A stretch of 48,603 bases of DNA, from the NCBI GenBank assembly GCA_013115125.1, contig JABANN010000236.1, positions 1 to 48,603 of the forward strand, in the 5' to 3' direction. A program made the translations under genes and the position numbers. The notes beneath the pieces were generated by a model. It had not been told where the DNA came from. It did not search any database and worked only from the letters and a program-made list of their open reading frames with translations. This DNA comes from Perkinsus olseni. Its lineage: Eukaryota > Perkinsozoa > Perkinsida. Positions 32,540 through 43,688 of the stretch are shown here, one piece after another; the stretch's first letter is position 1; the number at the start of each line of letters is the position of its first letter.

Positions 32540-34004
32540 GGAGGGTCTCGTTGTGCAGCGTGTGTGTGCGCAACGAGAGATTACGTCTTTCCAGGCCATT
32601 CGCCGGAGGCTACCATGGAGGGTTTATTTATTGTTGATAAGATTCTGTCAATTATCACGCCCCGATTCCGTCGGCCGTGTCTAAGATTCCTCCGCTGCAG
32701 AAATGAAACATGGCTTACGCTGTTGTTGTCATAACGATCAACGCCGCTTGGTTCGAGTGCTTGTCATTCACGGTAGCTTCGCAAGGTATCGAGTCACATG
32801 CATGAACTCGGGTATCGGGATGAATGTAATCAGCCGTGAAGAGACGCGTCCTCTCAATGGGCCATTTCCTTGCGACCCGCCATCACCGCAGTGGCTGCTT
32901 TAGGCCGGTTACTTCTAGGCTGGAAGTTCCAAGTTAGATTCTCAGTATAAATCGCAGGATGTCGTTCTGAGATGGAACTTCAGCCTGTGGATAGTAGGTT
33001 AGTGCAGCTCGGAATCCCAACAAGTAATGGAATCTCCCACGAAGGAGCGTTACTCAAGGAGTCATTAACGAGGTTCAGAGGCCGTCAGAGGGTGCTGATC
33101 CGTATACCCTATCGAGTCTGTTTTCGTCAGCCTAGCGAGATATTATAGCGGCTCGCTATGGTATCCCGCTACTCGCAACTAACGAGTCCCGTTACTCGTG
33201 TAACGCAAGGACCAGCTTCCTGGGGAGAAGTGAAACGTAGACTGGGAAAACCAATCGTTGAGGGTGTGTAGCCGGACTACGTCAACGAGTGAGCTCGTTA
33301 GTCGCCTATCTACGGAACCCGAGGCATGCTCGATGTGGACGTTTGGTTGGAGGACGCACCTCGCCGGAGGAACGTTACGTATGGTCCCGAACCACAGGCA
33401 GGTAGCTTCGGTTAGCGCGGCGGAGAGCGGGGGTGAATACTGAACGGCTGTCGGCCCGACTGGGTCGAGGAAGCAACGGAGTTACTTTCGGTTTAGCGTC
33501 CGCCCTTGCGGTTAGACCTGGGACTCCCAGGCAGCTCTGGAGAATGGTGAGCGCTAGGCCTACCGTGAGTTTGACCGCACGTCGTGCCGAACAATCCCTC
33601 GTCCTCCCACAAAATCAGTCGCCAGCTCCACTGTGAATCACAGTCTGTGATGCTGAGTCTCTTATACTCTACTCAGAGTAGCAGGCATTGCCTATTGCGC
33701 CTGCGTTGAACTACCGTGGCTTTCTTGTAATTTTTGGCTCGCCGGAGTTCTTGCACCTAGGCTCTGTGAGGTAATTCCGCTCACTCCAATCCGCCTGCGT
33801 AGCATTGCTACCAGTAACCTCGCGCGCCTTCAGTACGAGTCGTAACCACTCGCTACGCCGAGTCTCGTGCGCGCATGCTTCCAGATCGCTAAATTAGACT
33901 AAGAATGTACCTACCCTAATACATCTCGATTCAGGCCAGATTAGTGTATACCGTGCTTGCTACCGGACTCGGGACGCTTGTCAGCTTCTAAGCTTGCAGC
34001 CTCC
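32540..34004. other. Long stretch without a recognisable gene
   Basis: About 1.5 kb with short, unconvincing open frames only (for example 33258-33443 and 33433-33636, plus). No RNA gene, repeat array or known domain seen. It must hold the 5' region of the first protease gene. Confidence 0.4.
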
Positions 34005-34053
34005 CTTCTAGCCGGGCTAGACTAGCCCAGAAGCAACGACGCAAGAGTCTTGC
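34005..34053. promoter_or_regulatory. Two adjacent hairpins upstream of protease 1
   Basis: GGGCTAGACTAGCCC (34014-34028) is a palindrome with 7-bp arms, extended outside by CTTCT (34005-34009) and AGAAG (34029-34033) with a 4-nt bulge. GCAAGAGTCTTGC (34041-34053) follows with 6-bp arms. They lie 140-190 bp before the protease start codon. A regulatory role is only a guess from the position. Confidence 0.4.
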
Positions 34054-34192
34054 GGCAAGACAGGGGGTCGATACTGGTATCAGCTGTCTAACAGTGGTAT
34101 CAATCAATGAACTGTCAAGACTCATAGGTCACTCGAGTATCCATCTGAGATCTTTCAGTTGTGTACTTTTCCGCGTCCTCGTCTCTCACACA

Positions 34193-35365
34193 ATGAGCAG
34201 AGCCCTCGCTGCGATTGTATTCGAGGTTGCACTATGTAGTTTGCCTGAGTGCTTGGCGCCGGTGTCCCACACTCCGGCCAAAACTGTGACATTGCCAGTC
34301 GAACAAGGTTTCGTCACAGTCAGCATCGATGGTCAAAGAGTAGAGTTACTGGTGGACTCCGGCGCACACGCTCTCATTGTGTTGGATGGTCATTGGTATG
34401 AGGGTATGTACGGCAAGGGCGCTTGTGAGAAGTCGGGCTCCGGGTGTTTCTTCTGTCCCGTGGAAGCGCCTTGTGAGTTCTCAGGGGCCGAAGGGAAAAC
34501 ACGATTACGCTTCGTAGATGGGACCATGATCGAGAGTATCAGCCGAAGGGGATCGCTGGTGTTAGGCGAACACGATGCTGTTGATGCTATCTACAAGATT
34601 AGCAGACCTATGTCGCCTTCCAGACTGTCGATTCCGCGCGGATATTTTGGGTTATCAAGGCGGCCAACTGTCTCACCAAATCAAGAGAGCTTGCTCGAGT
34701 CTCTCGTGCTGCAAAACGTCATTCAAAGATTATCCTTCACTATCCGACCCAGCAAGGAACAGCTCGGCCGGTTCATTAGCGGACAGCTAATTCTCGGTGG
34801 CACGGTGAACCTGTCGGAGGCAACCAATTACATGCTTCCGGAGTGGCCTGATGATCCGGTGAATCACCGAGCAATCCCAGCTGTGTATGTTACGTCGATG
34901 GACTTGCTTGACGCACGAGGGAGTCCAACGACGAAAGAGGCCACAGAACACCGCCATCACCGATGTTCATTCCGAGCCGCTCTGGATACGGGCGCTAACA
35001 GCATGAATCTGCCCCATCCGGGTCTGCTCGAGGATATCGAGAGGGAGCTCAGAACGAAAATGCGAGAGAAGGGTTACACAGAAGAGCGAATTGGGCGACT
35101 GTGGGGGCGAACAAAAAAGGGGTTCGTGTATGTTAGAAGCAAAGCGCTGAAGTTCCTCCCGGTGTTGGCCCTTACACTGGGCGGTGGGGAGAATCCGATC
35201 CTGATAAAGATACATCCAAAGCACTACTGTACTCATATTGTTGGCGGATGCTTCACTCTTTTCGTCCAAGAGCATATGTCTGGCTACTTCGGTACGCCGT
35301 TCTTTGCGGCGTACGGTGTCCACGTTGATTACACCAACAACAGGACAATTCTGCTCGAGAACTAA
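34193..35365 (+). CDS. Secreted pepsin-like aspartic protease, copy 1
   Basis: Single-exon gene of 390 codons from the ATG at 34193. The first ATG in the frame starts a hydrophobic N-terminus (MSRALAAIVFEVALCSLPEC) that looks like a signal peptide. The two active-site motifs of a bilobal pepsin-like (A1-type) protease are present: LLVDSGAHALIV with Asp55 and, in the second lobe, AALDTGANSMNLP with Asp265. Cys pairs lie in GACEKSGSGCFFCPVEAPC, just after the first motif. DSG at the first site is a tolerated variant of DTG in this superfamily. The rest of the second lobe (FLPVLALTLGG, IKIHPKHYCT, YFGTPFFAAYGVHVDY) fits the family fold. The frame opens upstream to 34094, but no ATG lies there. 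Likely a secreted or lysosomal-type proteinase; the substrate cannot be told. Confidence 0.8.
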   Translation: MSRALAAIVFEVALCSLPECLAPVSHTPAKTVTLPVEQGFVTVSIDGQRVELLVDSGAHALIVLDGHWYEGMYGKGACEKSGSGCFFCPVEAPCEFSGAEGKTRLRFVDGTMIESISRRGSLVLGEHDAVDAIYKISRPMSPSRLSIPRGYFGLSRRPTVSPNQESLLESLVLQNVIQRLSFTIRPSKEQLGRFISGQLILGGTVNLSEATNYMLPEWPDDPVNHRAIPAVYVTSMDLLDARGSPTTKEATEHRHHRCSFRAALDTGANSMNLPHPGLLEDIERELRTKMREKGYTEERIGRLWGRTKKGFVYVRSKALKFLPVLALTLGGGENPILIKIHPKHYCTHIVGGCFTLFVQEHMSGYFGTPFFAAYGVHVDYTNNRTILLEN

Positions 35366-35743
35366 CGCCAACAGACGATGCATGATCATAATGGACCGCT
35401 TGTGTGTCACGATTTGGAGCGATGTTCTGTCGTTAATTTACCGATGATCTCTATTGTATATGAATTACAGAAGGGCTGTGGAAAGATAGCAATTAGTACG
35501 GTCCTCTCGAGAATTCTCTTGCTAATCACCTGCTCGCGGCTCCCCAAAGCTCCTGTGATCACATTCGCCTTCAGTACAGAATTAGTGACCCGGTCGCGCG
35601 TGCGAGTACTTCCAGCTGGCAATCAACCTCAGCTCATGTACTTAACTCTCGTCGTACTACCGCTCGTAGGGCGTCGCAATGATCTCTGGTACTCGAGGTA
35701 GGGGCCCTCTGAAAGTTCTCTTCTGCATTTCCCTGATTACGCT
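35366..35743. other. Spacer between the two proteases
   Basis: 378 bp holding the 3' end of copy 1 and the 5' region of copy 2. A plus-strand frame at 35378-35701 has no recognisable domain and is probably chance. No repeat or RNA gene seen. Confidence 0.4.
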
Positions 35744-37094
35744 ATGTTGTCGGTCCTTGCAGCGAGTGTCTTCGAGACTGCGCTGCATAGCCTACGTGCT
35801 GCCTGGGCCCGGGTCTTATCCACTCCGGCTACGACTGTGACACTGCCAGTTGAGAAGGGATTTGTCACTGTCAACATCGCTGGTCAGGAAGTTCGGGTAT
35901 TCTTGGATTCTCTGTCGTACGGGCTCATTGTGATGGATGGTCATTGGTTCGAAGCGGAGTATGGCGAAGGCGCTTGCGAGGCGCCGGACGCCTCTTGCTA
36001 TTTCTGTCCAGTGGAAGATCCTTGTGACTTCACGAAGGAAGAAGAAATAATGACAGCTGATTTTGCAGATGGGACCGCCTTGCAGGGCATCATTCGGAAG
36101 GGCCGGCTGCGTTTGGGTGATGGGCATGAAGCTAGCGATTTCGTTTTCAAGATTGCAAGAGCCGTTTCATGGCCTGGATCGACGAGACCGCACGGATGTT
36201 TCGGCTTATCGATGACGCCCCCAAGCTCACGATCGTTCCGTACAAGAACATCGCTGGAGAAAGAAAGTGTGCTCGGATCCCTCTTACGCCATAACGTGAT
36301 TCACCGCTTATCGCACACCCTACGCCCGAACTCGAAGCAAGCTTCTGCGCACTTTTGCGGTCGACTCACCCTCGGGGACTCGATAGACAAGTCTCACAAA
36401 GCTAGATACGTATTTCCAGAGTGGCCCGATCACCCAAGCTATCACCGAGCAATGCCCGCTCTCTCGGTGTCGACGGTAGAACTACTCGACTCGCAAGGTC
36501 GTGTAATGGACGGGAAGAGCTCAATACATCAACACAACGGTCGGTGTGGATACGGGGTCTCGTAGCATATTCCTGCCCCATCCAGGGGTATTGCAGGGAA
36601 TCGAGAGAACGCTGAAGAGAGGGATGAGGGAGCATGGCTACGGAGAAGAGCTAATCGGGCGGAGTTGGCACCTAAATCCTTATGGGGTTGCCTTTGTTGC
36701 ACTGGAGTTCTACAAGTTCCTACCAGTCTTGCGCCTACGACTGGAGGGCGGGAACGATTCGGTCCCGATTGAGATACACCCGATACACTACTGTACGTTA
36801 GCCCAAGGCGGATACGTTGTGATCTATGTGTCACAAGGAGATCTCGGCACCCTCGGCACACCATTTTTCGTAGCGTACACTGTCCATGTTGACCACACTG
36901 ACGATACCATAGCTCTACTCAAAAATTGGCGGCACAGTGGCTGCGGATTATGCTGGTGTTGCTGTTGTAATGGTGACAATGATACAGCTGTTGTAGAGAA
37001 CCGATCACCCGTTGAGTTTGTAGGAGTAAGTTACAAGGTCATGGCTGCCGCAGTGGTGGACACGACAAGCGCCATGCTCCACTCGAAAACTTGA
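35744..37094 (+). pseudogene. Pepsin-like aspartic protease copy 2, probably decayed
   Basis: Tandem partner of copy 1 with the same layout: hydrophobic start (MLSVLAASVFETALHSLR), TVTLPVEKGFVTVNIAGQEV, Cys-rich segment GACEAPDASCYFCPVEDPC, second lobe VDTGSRSIFLPHPGVLQGIE, and FGT-equivalent TPFFVAYTVHVDHTD. Two changes argue against activity. The first active-site motif reads FLDSLSYGLIV, so the Gly after Asp-Ser is Leu. Just before the second motif about a dozen bases are missing relative to copy 1 (near 36540), so the upstream frame ends at 36563-36565 while the second-lobe frame continues to a stop at 37092-37094. No GT-AG intron bridges this point. A sequencing error cannot be ruled out from one read of the genome. 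The C-terminus has a Cys-rich extension (CGLCWCCCC) that copy 1 lacks. Confidence 0.65.
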
Positions 37095-37097
37095 ATG

Positions 37098-37162
37098 TCA
37101 CATCCGAGGTGATTCTCATTCAGTGAGTGAGAATCACCTTCGGGTAGCTCGTGCGGATGTGA
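37098..37162 (+). promoter_or_regulatory. Two-stem hairpin just after protease copy 2
   Basis: Inner stem: AGGTGATTCTCA (37107-37118) pairs perfectly with TGAGAATCACCT (37128-37139) around a 9-nt loop. Outer stem: TCACATCCG (37098-37106) pairs perfectly with CGGATGTGA (37154-37162), with a 14-nt single-stranded side. It begins 3 nt after the stop codon at 37092-37094, in the expected 3' UTR. No equivalent hairpin follows copy 1. Confidence 0.8.
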
Positions 37163-37438
37163 GAGGTACCGGGTCGTGTTTATGGTATGTGCATTGGAAG
37201 TGAACAGAAACACGAATTATATAACTGAGAGAGTGATTCTGACCGACCAGAGGCGCGCGGTCTATCCAATGACAGACTCACGCTCCGGTCATCGCCTCTT
37301 GTCATGGTTCTCGTCTTGAGCGAGTACCGTCTTTTGGCGTCACGGGTTCGACTACTTTCCCGGACAACATCGTCGACGTTTGAAGTCGCCGCGGGCTCAT
37401 GCGCGTCCGCGAGTATCATCAGCCTTGCAGCCGTAACG

Positions 37439-40400
37439 ATGACTCTCCGATGGACCATTTCCTTGCGACATGCCACCACTGCACTGGCCGTCCTCTGCTC
37501 TGTGACGATGTTGGTGACAACACTCGGAGGATGCACCCCACCAGACTGGTCGATGTGCGAATGTGATTGGCGAGACAACTACTGGTTTCATCACATTACC
37601 ATCCTCGACAGGTGAGGCACCTTATACGTCACACTGAGTGACGATATGGAACAACGCGGGCCGGCTCTGTCGTAGAATCCTGACAATGTGACCGTGACAG
37701 CTCACAGAAATTCATACGGACAGCTTTCATGAGCCGACACTCGGAGCGTTAACGTTCTCTTTTTACTATGCGGGTGTCGACGCTCTGCTGATCAGCTTCG
37801 TGGGGGACCCTTCCGATGGGGGCTTCGTAGCACGACTACAGAGCCCTGAGCATCCTCTTCACAAATGGGTGATGGAACAGGAGTGCCCTCACGAGATTCA
37901 CACCTTCCTGTTCAACCAAGAGGGCAAAAAGTAGACTGATAAGGAAGGCTAGAACCACCACTCGACTACTGCCATAGATACGCTTTCAACCCTCAGAGTA
38001 TAGTGGACCTCGGCCAAGAGGCCTGGAGGGACCACAACAGAGAAATGATCAAATGGGCCTGTCCTGTTGGCAATATGGTCCTCCACTTCTGGTACGGTTC
38101 CATCACAGTCTAATGGGGACAGACAAGAGTGTCAGGCATTCAGGTGCGTTCATCAATACCTAATTAAACTGAGCGATCCGAACTCTGAGAGGTACGATGA
38201 TGTTGACGGCCTGAATGAGCAGCTGAGGATGCAGGGATGGTACCAGGTGAGGATGATCACGAGCAGCTCTTCCTGGCGAAGAGCCCCGTTGTAGCACCTG
38301 GACGCGATGCGTCGATTCTTACTGCCCGAAATAACGTCCTGCCTTAACCGCACGGCGTTCCCTTTCTGGAGAGATAATGGGAAGGGACTGAAAGGCTGGT
38401 GGGTCATTCCGTAATGACCGCAGGTTGCCCTCCTATGTTCGTCGCAGGGCGAATTACTGGGCTGGGGACCCGGAGAAGGGCGAGGAGCCCAGAGTATCGT
38501 ACAGTCGAACAACAGGAAAAATAGACCTCGCAAGTGAGACTACACCCACCTTACGGCACAGTGTCTAGCCAAGAACAGTGGGCAGCCTCCTCCAAGGTAT
38601 GGCCTACGGCGGAGCATCTCTGGTTCATCGTCGCAAAAGTATCGTGCCGAAGGTGAAGACCTGTACCCCCATGAAGGATCGCACCTGCTGGCCTCAACAT
38701 TCTCAGTTCGAGTTCATGAGCTGCTAGTGAGTTTAAGATAGCCACGCCCGGCAAGTGTACCCATAGCGGGAGTGCTCAGTTTCTGTTGCGACCCATCCCG
38801 TGGCCCCTATGGGGACGAACGCTGTTGGAACGGTCCCTTCACCTTCGCGCGCTGCTGTCAACAAGACTTCAACGGAGTCATGTGTGAGGTACCCGGCCCT
38901 TGTTGGCGATCACGGAGCTGACGACGATTGCACCAATTTCTGTATTTCTCGGCATACCATGCCCATAAAGTACCGAGGCCATCGAATGGCCGCCGTCCTC
39001 AGGAGATCCGAAAAGAAGAGGAAGGCTGTGTGGACTGTCCCCGATCTTTGAGCTACTACTGTAATGAGGAGCATAAGTTCAGAATGGTGAAGGCGTGGCA
39101 CGTCATGAACGAGAGCCTCTACGCCTACAACGATCAACTCAAGTCAGGCCGTTGATCACCAATCTGCTTACAAGCGCCACCACTCAGGAAACTTGGAGAG
39201 TTGGAGGAGAAGACGGCCGGCCTTGTCCGCAATCTCTCGATCGCCGAGGCGAGGCTCAATGCATCCGAAAGGGCTCATGCGTACCAACAGGTCGGCGAGA
39301 GGCATCTTGCACTGCCTTTGGCATCAGTCGTTCAGGCCCGTCTGCTGCCCCTCGAGCGACACGATCACAATCGACTAGCAATGTTCGCGCTAGCTAGAGC
39401 TGAGGCCTCCCTTCAGAACATCCTCAATGTCACAATGCCCCCAATACTTGACAAATTCAAGTGAGCCCTTGAATGAGGCTCTGTGTTTTGGTGGCAAGGA
39501 CTATCGGTAGAACGACCTCCGAGGCACAGACTGCTGCCGAAGAAGCCTTGGCGATGGCAGTGCGTACCACACGTGACGCTAATCAGACTTTTATTGACAA
39601 AACTCGCCGCTTGCGGGCCATACAGGAGAGAGTAAGCGCGCTTGAGTTCACCAGTCCATTGACTCGGGCCGCCGTTCTACAGCTGCCCGAACTGATTGAT
39701 GATGAGCTACCTAAGAGGCGAGATGAGTTGAGAGGTGCCGAAGAGGAAGTTCAATCCGCAATGGCGCTTTCGAACGCATCGTGTGAGCAGCTCGGTGCTC
39801 ATAATGTCCATCACGCCCTTGGGTGGCCAGGTAACAGCTCCGACTACTGGGATACCGTAGCACAACGAGACGCTGCCGGGGCTGCGTATAGAATGACTGT
39901 GTCACAGCTGGAGGAAGCTAAGGCTGAGCTTGAACGACTGAACGAAACGACGGGCATTAGTGGCCTCACCGATCGCCGAGATAGAGCGTGGGAGGCCCTG
40001 AACAGAAGCAGGCTTGCTTCGGCCGCCGCCGAGGAGGGACGGAAAGCAGCTGAGGTGACTGTCCAAAAACGAATTGAGATTATAGGTGAGAAAAACCATA
40101 GCCTGCGGTGTTATTGGTGGCACTTTGATGTAGCGATACAGACGGAGACGTGTGCGCGGAACGAAAGCTTGGGAATCAAGCAGGAGCTTGCCGAGCAGCA
40201 GGCGATGGAGGCTAGAGAGGCCGAAGCTAGGCTGCTGGATGAGGTGGAGAAAGGTGACGTCAAAATCTTAGGTTAACGACTCTTTCTGAGAGTCGCCATG
40301 AAACTGGGAGATCTTGAGATGCTGGGCTCTGCTTTTATTTTAGCATCATCGACTGTGACCACGGCGGCTGATGGGGTGGATGCTGCAAAGAGTCGTGGGG

Positions 40401-43247
40401 TGGGCTGGCGAAGGGCCAGGGAGGAGTTCGCGAGGAACAGCGAGACGCTGCAAGATGCTCGAGAGAGTGAGCTCCACGCGGCCTTGTCAGCTTCCATCGC
40501 TTCTAGGTAATGTGCCATGATAACGCAGAAAAGACCGGCTGGGGAGCCTATCGAGTGATGATTTCAACTCAGATTTAACTGCCGTCCGCACAGCTCTAGC
40601 GGCCCTCACTAGCGCCCGAACGACCGCAGTGCTCGAGCTCGGTAGGATCGAAAGTCGGCGCAATGAGAGTGAGGAAGAACTGCACAGAACGGGAGGGGAA
40701 CTGACCGGAATGTTGGAGAGCATGGAGACTCTAGAGGAAATGTCTTTGCGGTTGAAGGCGGAGATACTGCGATATGAGGGAGAAGTTGAGAGCGTTGAGT
40801 CGGAGTTGAACCCCCTTGAGAAGGGCCGTTCTAAGGAAGACATACTCAGCGACCTGAAGGAGATAACAGAACGCATAGCGTGGGTGGTTGCCGCTGATAC
40901 TGGCCCGGATGCCTATCCGTTGCACTTAGATCGCTCCAAGACACGTCTTACAAGTCCGTGGAGGGGAGGGAGGTTGTGGGAGGAGGACCGACTATTCATC
41001 TGACTACAGACTGTCTCCTGGCCGGTATCAAGCAGGCTCTGTCGTGGTTCTTCGATAGGGAGGGGAGTTCTGGAATGGATCCTAGTGTGAGGGGCCTCAT
41101 GGAACTCGGTGGAGCATCAGTTGGGGAGCCACTCAGGTTCGATGCCAATCGCCGAGCGCTAGCGAGGAGGAAAAACCGCGCATTGACGATGGGATACGGA
41201 GACTAATGAGCTCAGCCGAACAGAGGAGGAAGGAACTTGAAGGTGATGGCCTGCTCTGTCGAAGCTCATGCTTGAAGGGGTGTTCGCCGGCTGCAGAGGA
41301 GCTCACGATCGAACAACGGCGAGCCGATCTGCGAAAGACATACGGCGAGAAGACCGACCAGTTGAGCGAGCAAAAAAATATTCTGGACGACATCGAACAG
41401 AAGAGGACGGAGGCTAGAGAGAGGTCCAAGTGAGCTCGGAGTTGCCGGTGCCTCGCATGTTGACTTGGAGCTGTTTTGATGTTTCAGCTCGCTTACTTCC
41501 CGACAGTCCGACTTGACGCGAGCAGCTATGGCAGCTGAGAGGGAGCTGGCAGCCGCCCGAGATAAGCTGAAGGGCATCGATTGGAATATCACCACCCACG
41601 AGGAGGGTGAGAGAATCGCCACCCTCAGTGTAGCAGGTAGGCTCGCTGCCACCTGCTGGTCCCCGACTGCAGCGACAGGTGCCGAAGACGCTGTGGTAGA
41701 ATCTCGTGATGTGCTGGAGAAGTACGCCCTGGCCGAGGGTATCGTGGTCGCCGAGGGAGAGATGCTGGTGAGCTGCTGTTGCCTAGCGCAAGCCAGGAGC
41801 CGTTTCAGGACCGTCAAGAATGCCTCAACCAAACCATGACCAGGCTCGAAGCAGCCAGCCAAGAAAGCAAGTCGAAGCACGAGAGGCTACTGAGTGAGCA
41901 TCCTTGGCGCCATCCCTCGATGTGATCTCTTCGCAATACCCGGCGGCATCTCTATCAGGCCTCAGGCACGCTGCTAGGGCAGCAGCAGCGGCTTGTGACT
42001 TTGGCGACACCGACTTGCGAGAGGCCGAGGATCGCTATGTGGAAGCGGAGAAGAAGTTGAACGCCTCCTTGAGCGAACTCGATTTAGCGGAGCAGAAGTT
42101 GGGCGGAGCGATGCGACTTGGATTGAAAAGGTGTCGTGGCAGGTACGCAGAGGCACGCGAAGGTCTTTCGGTGGCTCTCACAACGCCAGAACGACTCAAA
42201 CTGGAGGAACGTTTGAACGAGTCCACGACGGATATGACGCGGCATCTAGGTGACGTTCTTTATAGCGCATTCTCTTCATCGTCGGAGAATGGCCTTACTT
42301 CCAGAGCAGCTACGAAGTGCCGAAGGTGCGTACGACTCTGCGGTCGCTGCCTGTGACCGGGTAGGGGATCGTCGTACCACAACGTCCCCAATTCACCCTC
42401 TAGTGCAGGCTACCAGTCGTCTGGAAGATGCTCGACGCCGTTTCCTCGACCTCAACTCGACTGTCACGGCCCTCATCGTCGAGGAGCTGTCCGTGAAGAG
42501 AGAAATCGAGGAAATCAAGACCGACGTGTGGCGCGAGCCTCTAACTGCGATGCAGCTCTTGAGGCAGATACTACGGTCGGCTCGCTCGCTGGAGGAGGCG
42601 GAGCGGTACGAGGCCGAAAAGCTGCGAAAGGCAGAGAAATGGCGCGGCCGGTATGCTTCCATTGAGAGGACCCTCACTCTCGCGCGGCAGGAGCAACTGA
42701 ACGCGAGCCAGAAGGTGGGCTCTCAGCTCACGCTGTTTTCATGGCGATCGTTCGAGGTAAACGAGACGAAACGACAACTCGAAGATGTCCATCGACGGCT
42801 GGGATATCCCTCGGTGATCGCTGATTACCTGGCAGTCAGAGTGAGATCCTCCGGAGTGCGATCGCTCAATGTTTCCCTCCTCTGTGTGTGTCTCAGAATG
42901 TGACTTTATTACATCGAACAGAGGTGACGTATGAACGTGGCAACCTCAGTGAGCATCGAGCGTTGTATGTTAATGAAACGGAGAAGGCCTTGAGACTCAG
43001 AAATGAGCTAGAGGCGTCTCAAGCGTTCTTCAAGGTAAGCTCGATTCGGCCCGCTCTCGCCGTGGAGATCTTTGGCGGAAAGTCTCCGCAGTTACTCCGC
43101 GTTACTCCGTCCGCATCAGCTTATGACTGCGAGTGGCGTCCGGCGGAGCTACGCTTCTTTCAGGTAAAGGAGGCGGAGTTCAATGACTATGAGCAGCGAG
43201 TTGAGAGCGGTGAGGTCCAGCGACCTGTTTTCTCGCTCGACTTGTGA
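37439..43247 (+). CDS. Secreted, sequon-rich coiled-coil protein, multi-exon
   Basis: I do not recognise the family. Exon 1 is 37439-37611: MTLRWTISLRHATTALAVLC followed by TLGGCTPPDW, a good signal peptide, then a Cys/Trp-rich segment. Exons to about 39150 encode a globular-looking region (ALLISFVGDPSDGGFVARLQ, VDLGQEAWRDHNREMIKWAC, GCVDCPRSLSYYCNEEHKFR). A splice joins NDQLK to KLGELEEKTAGLVRNLSIAE, and from about 39200 to 43240 the exons encode long Glu/Arg/Ala-rich heptad-like helices (for example 39510-40270, 40630-40880, 42060-42240, 42400-42830), ending QVKEAEFNDYEQRVESGE and the stop at 43247. Potential N-glycosylation sites recur through the coils (NLS, NAS, NVT, NQT, NSS, NET, NRS). 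This suggests a large extracellular or surface fibrous protein. Many exon edges are not resolved, and two genes cannot be fully excluded. Confidence 0.55.
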
Positions 43248-43688
43248 AGGCTTTACAGTGAAGGCTTGTGTGACCTATCATGAACCCTTCATGCCAAGTC
43301 TACTTTCTCTCATTAAAATGGCAGAGTTTCTCAGTGCATAACGTTTCGCTCAGCCGACACTCTCACGACCGAGGCCCCATCACTCAAACGAGCATGAACA
43401 GGGACCGCGAGGAGGAGGCCTTGTGAGGCCTTGCATTCCCCACGTTGGTGAATGCGAATGGGCCGCGATTGCTGCCCGGCCTGAATGAGCTCACGGACGT
43501 TGCACCTGTTTCCCGGACCCACTGGTGATGAATGATAATCTCAGACCGTGTGGCCCCACGTCGCCATACGCTAGTTCTGTACATGTCCCTCTCTCTATGG
43601 ACAACCCAAAGCCGGTCGTTTGAAAAGAGTATTCTCTGGCACCTGACACTCTTCTGACGGAGTGGAGCTGAGGATCAATGGAAGTGAG
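43248..43688. other. Convergent intergenic stretch
   Basis: 441 bp between the ends of the coiled-coil gene (plus) and the TIR-like gene (minus), so it should hold both 3' UTRs. Short minus-strand frames at 43331-43584 look random. No RNA gene or repeat seen. Confidence 0.4.

Noticed and set aside
35378-35701. 107-codon plus-strand frame between the proteases
   Set aside because: No recognisable motif, composition like the spacer, and no similar frame upstream of protease copy 1.
34193-37094. Aspartic protease genes considered as retroelement-derived retropepsins
   Set aside because: Each has two active-site motifs in a bilobal chain of about 390 residues, with a signal peptide and Cys pairs. 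That is the pepsin-like cellular design, and no retroelement parts lie next to them.
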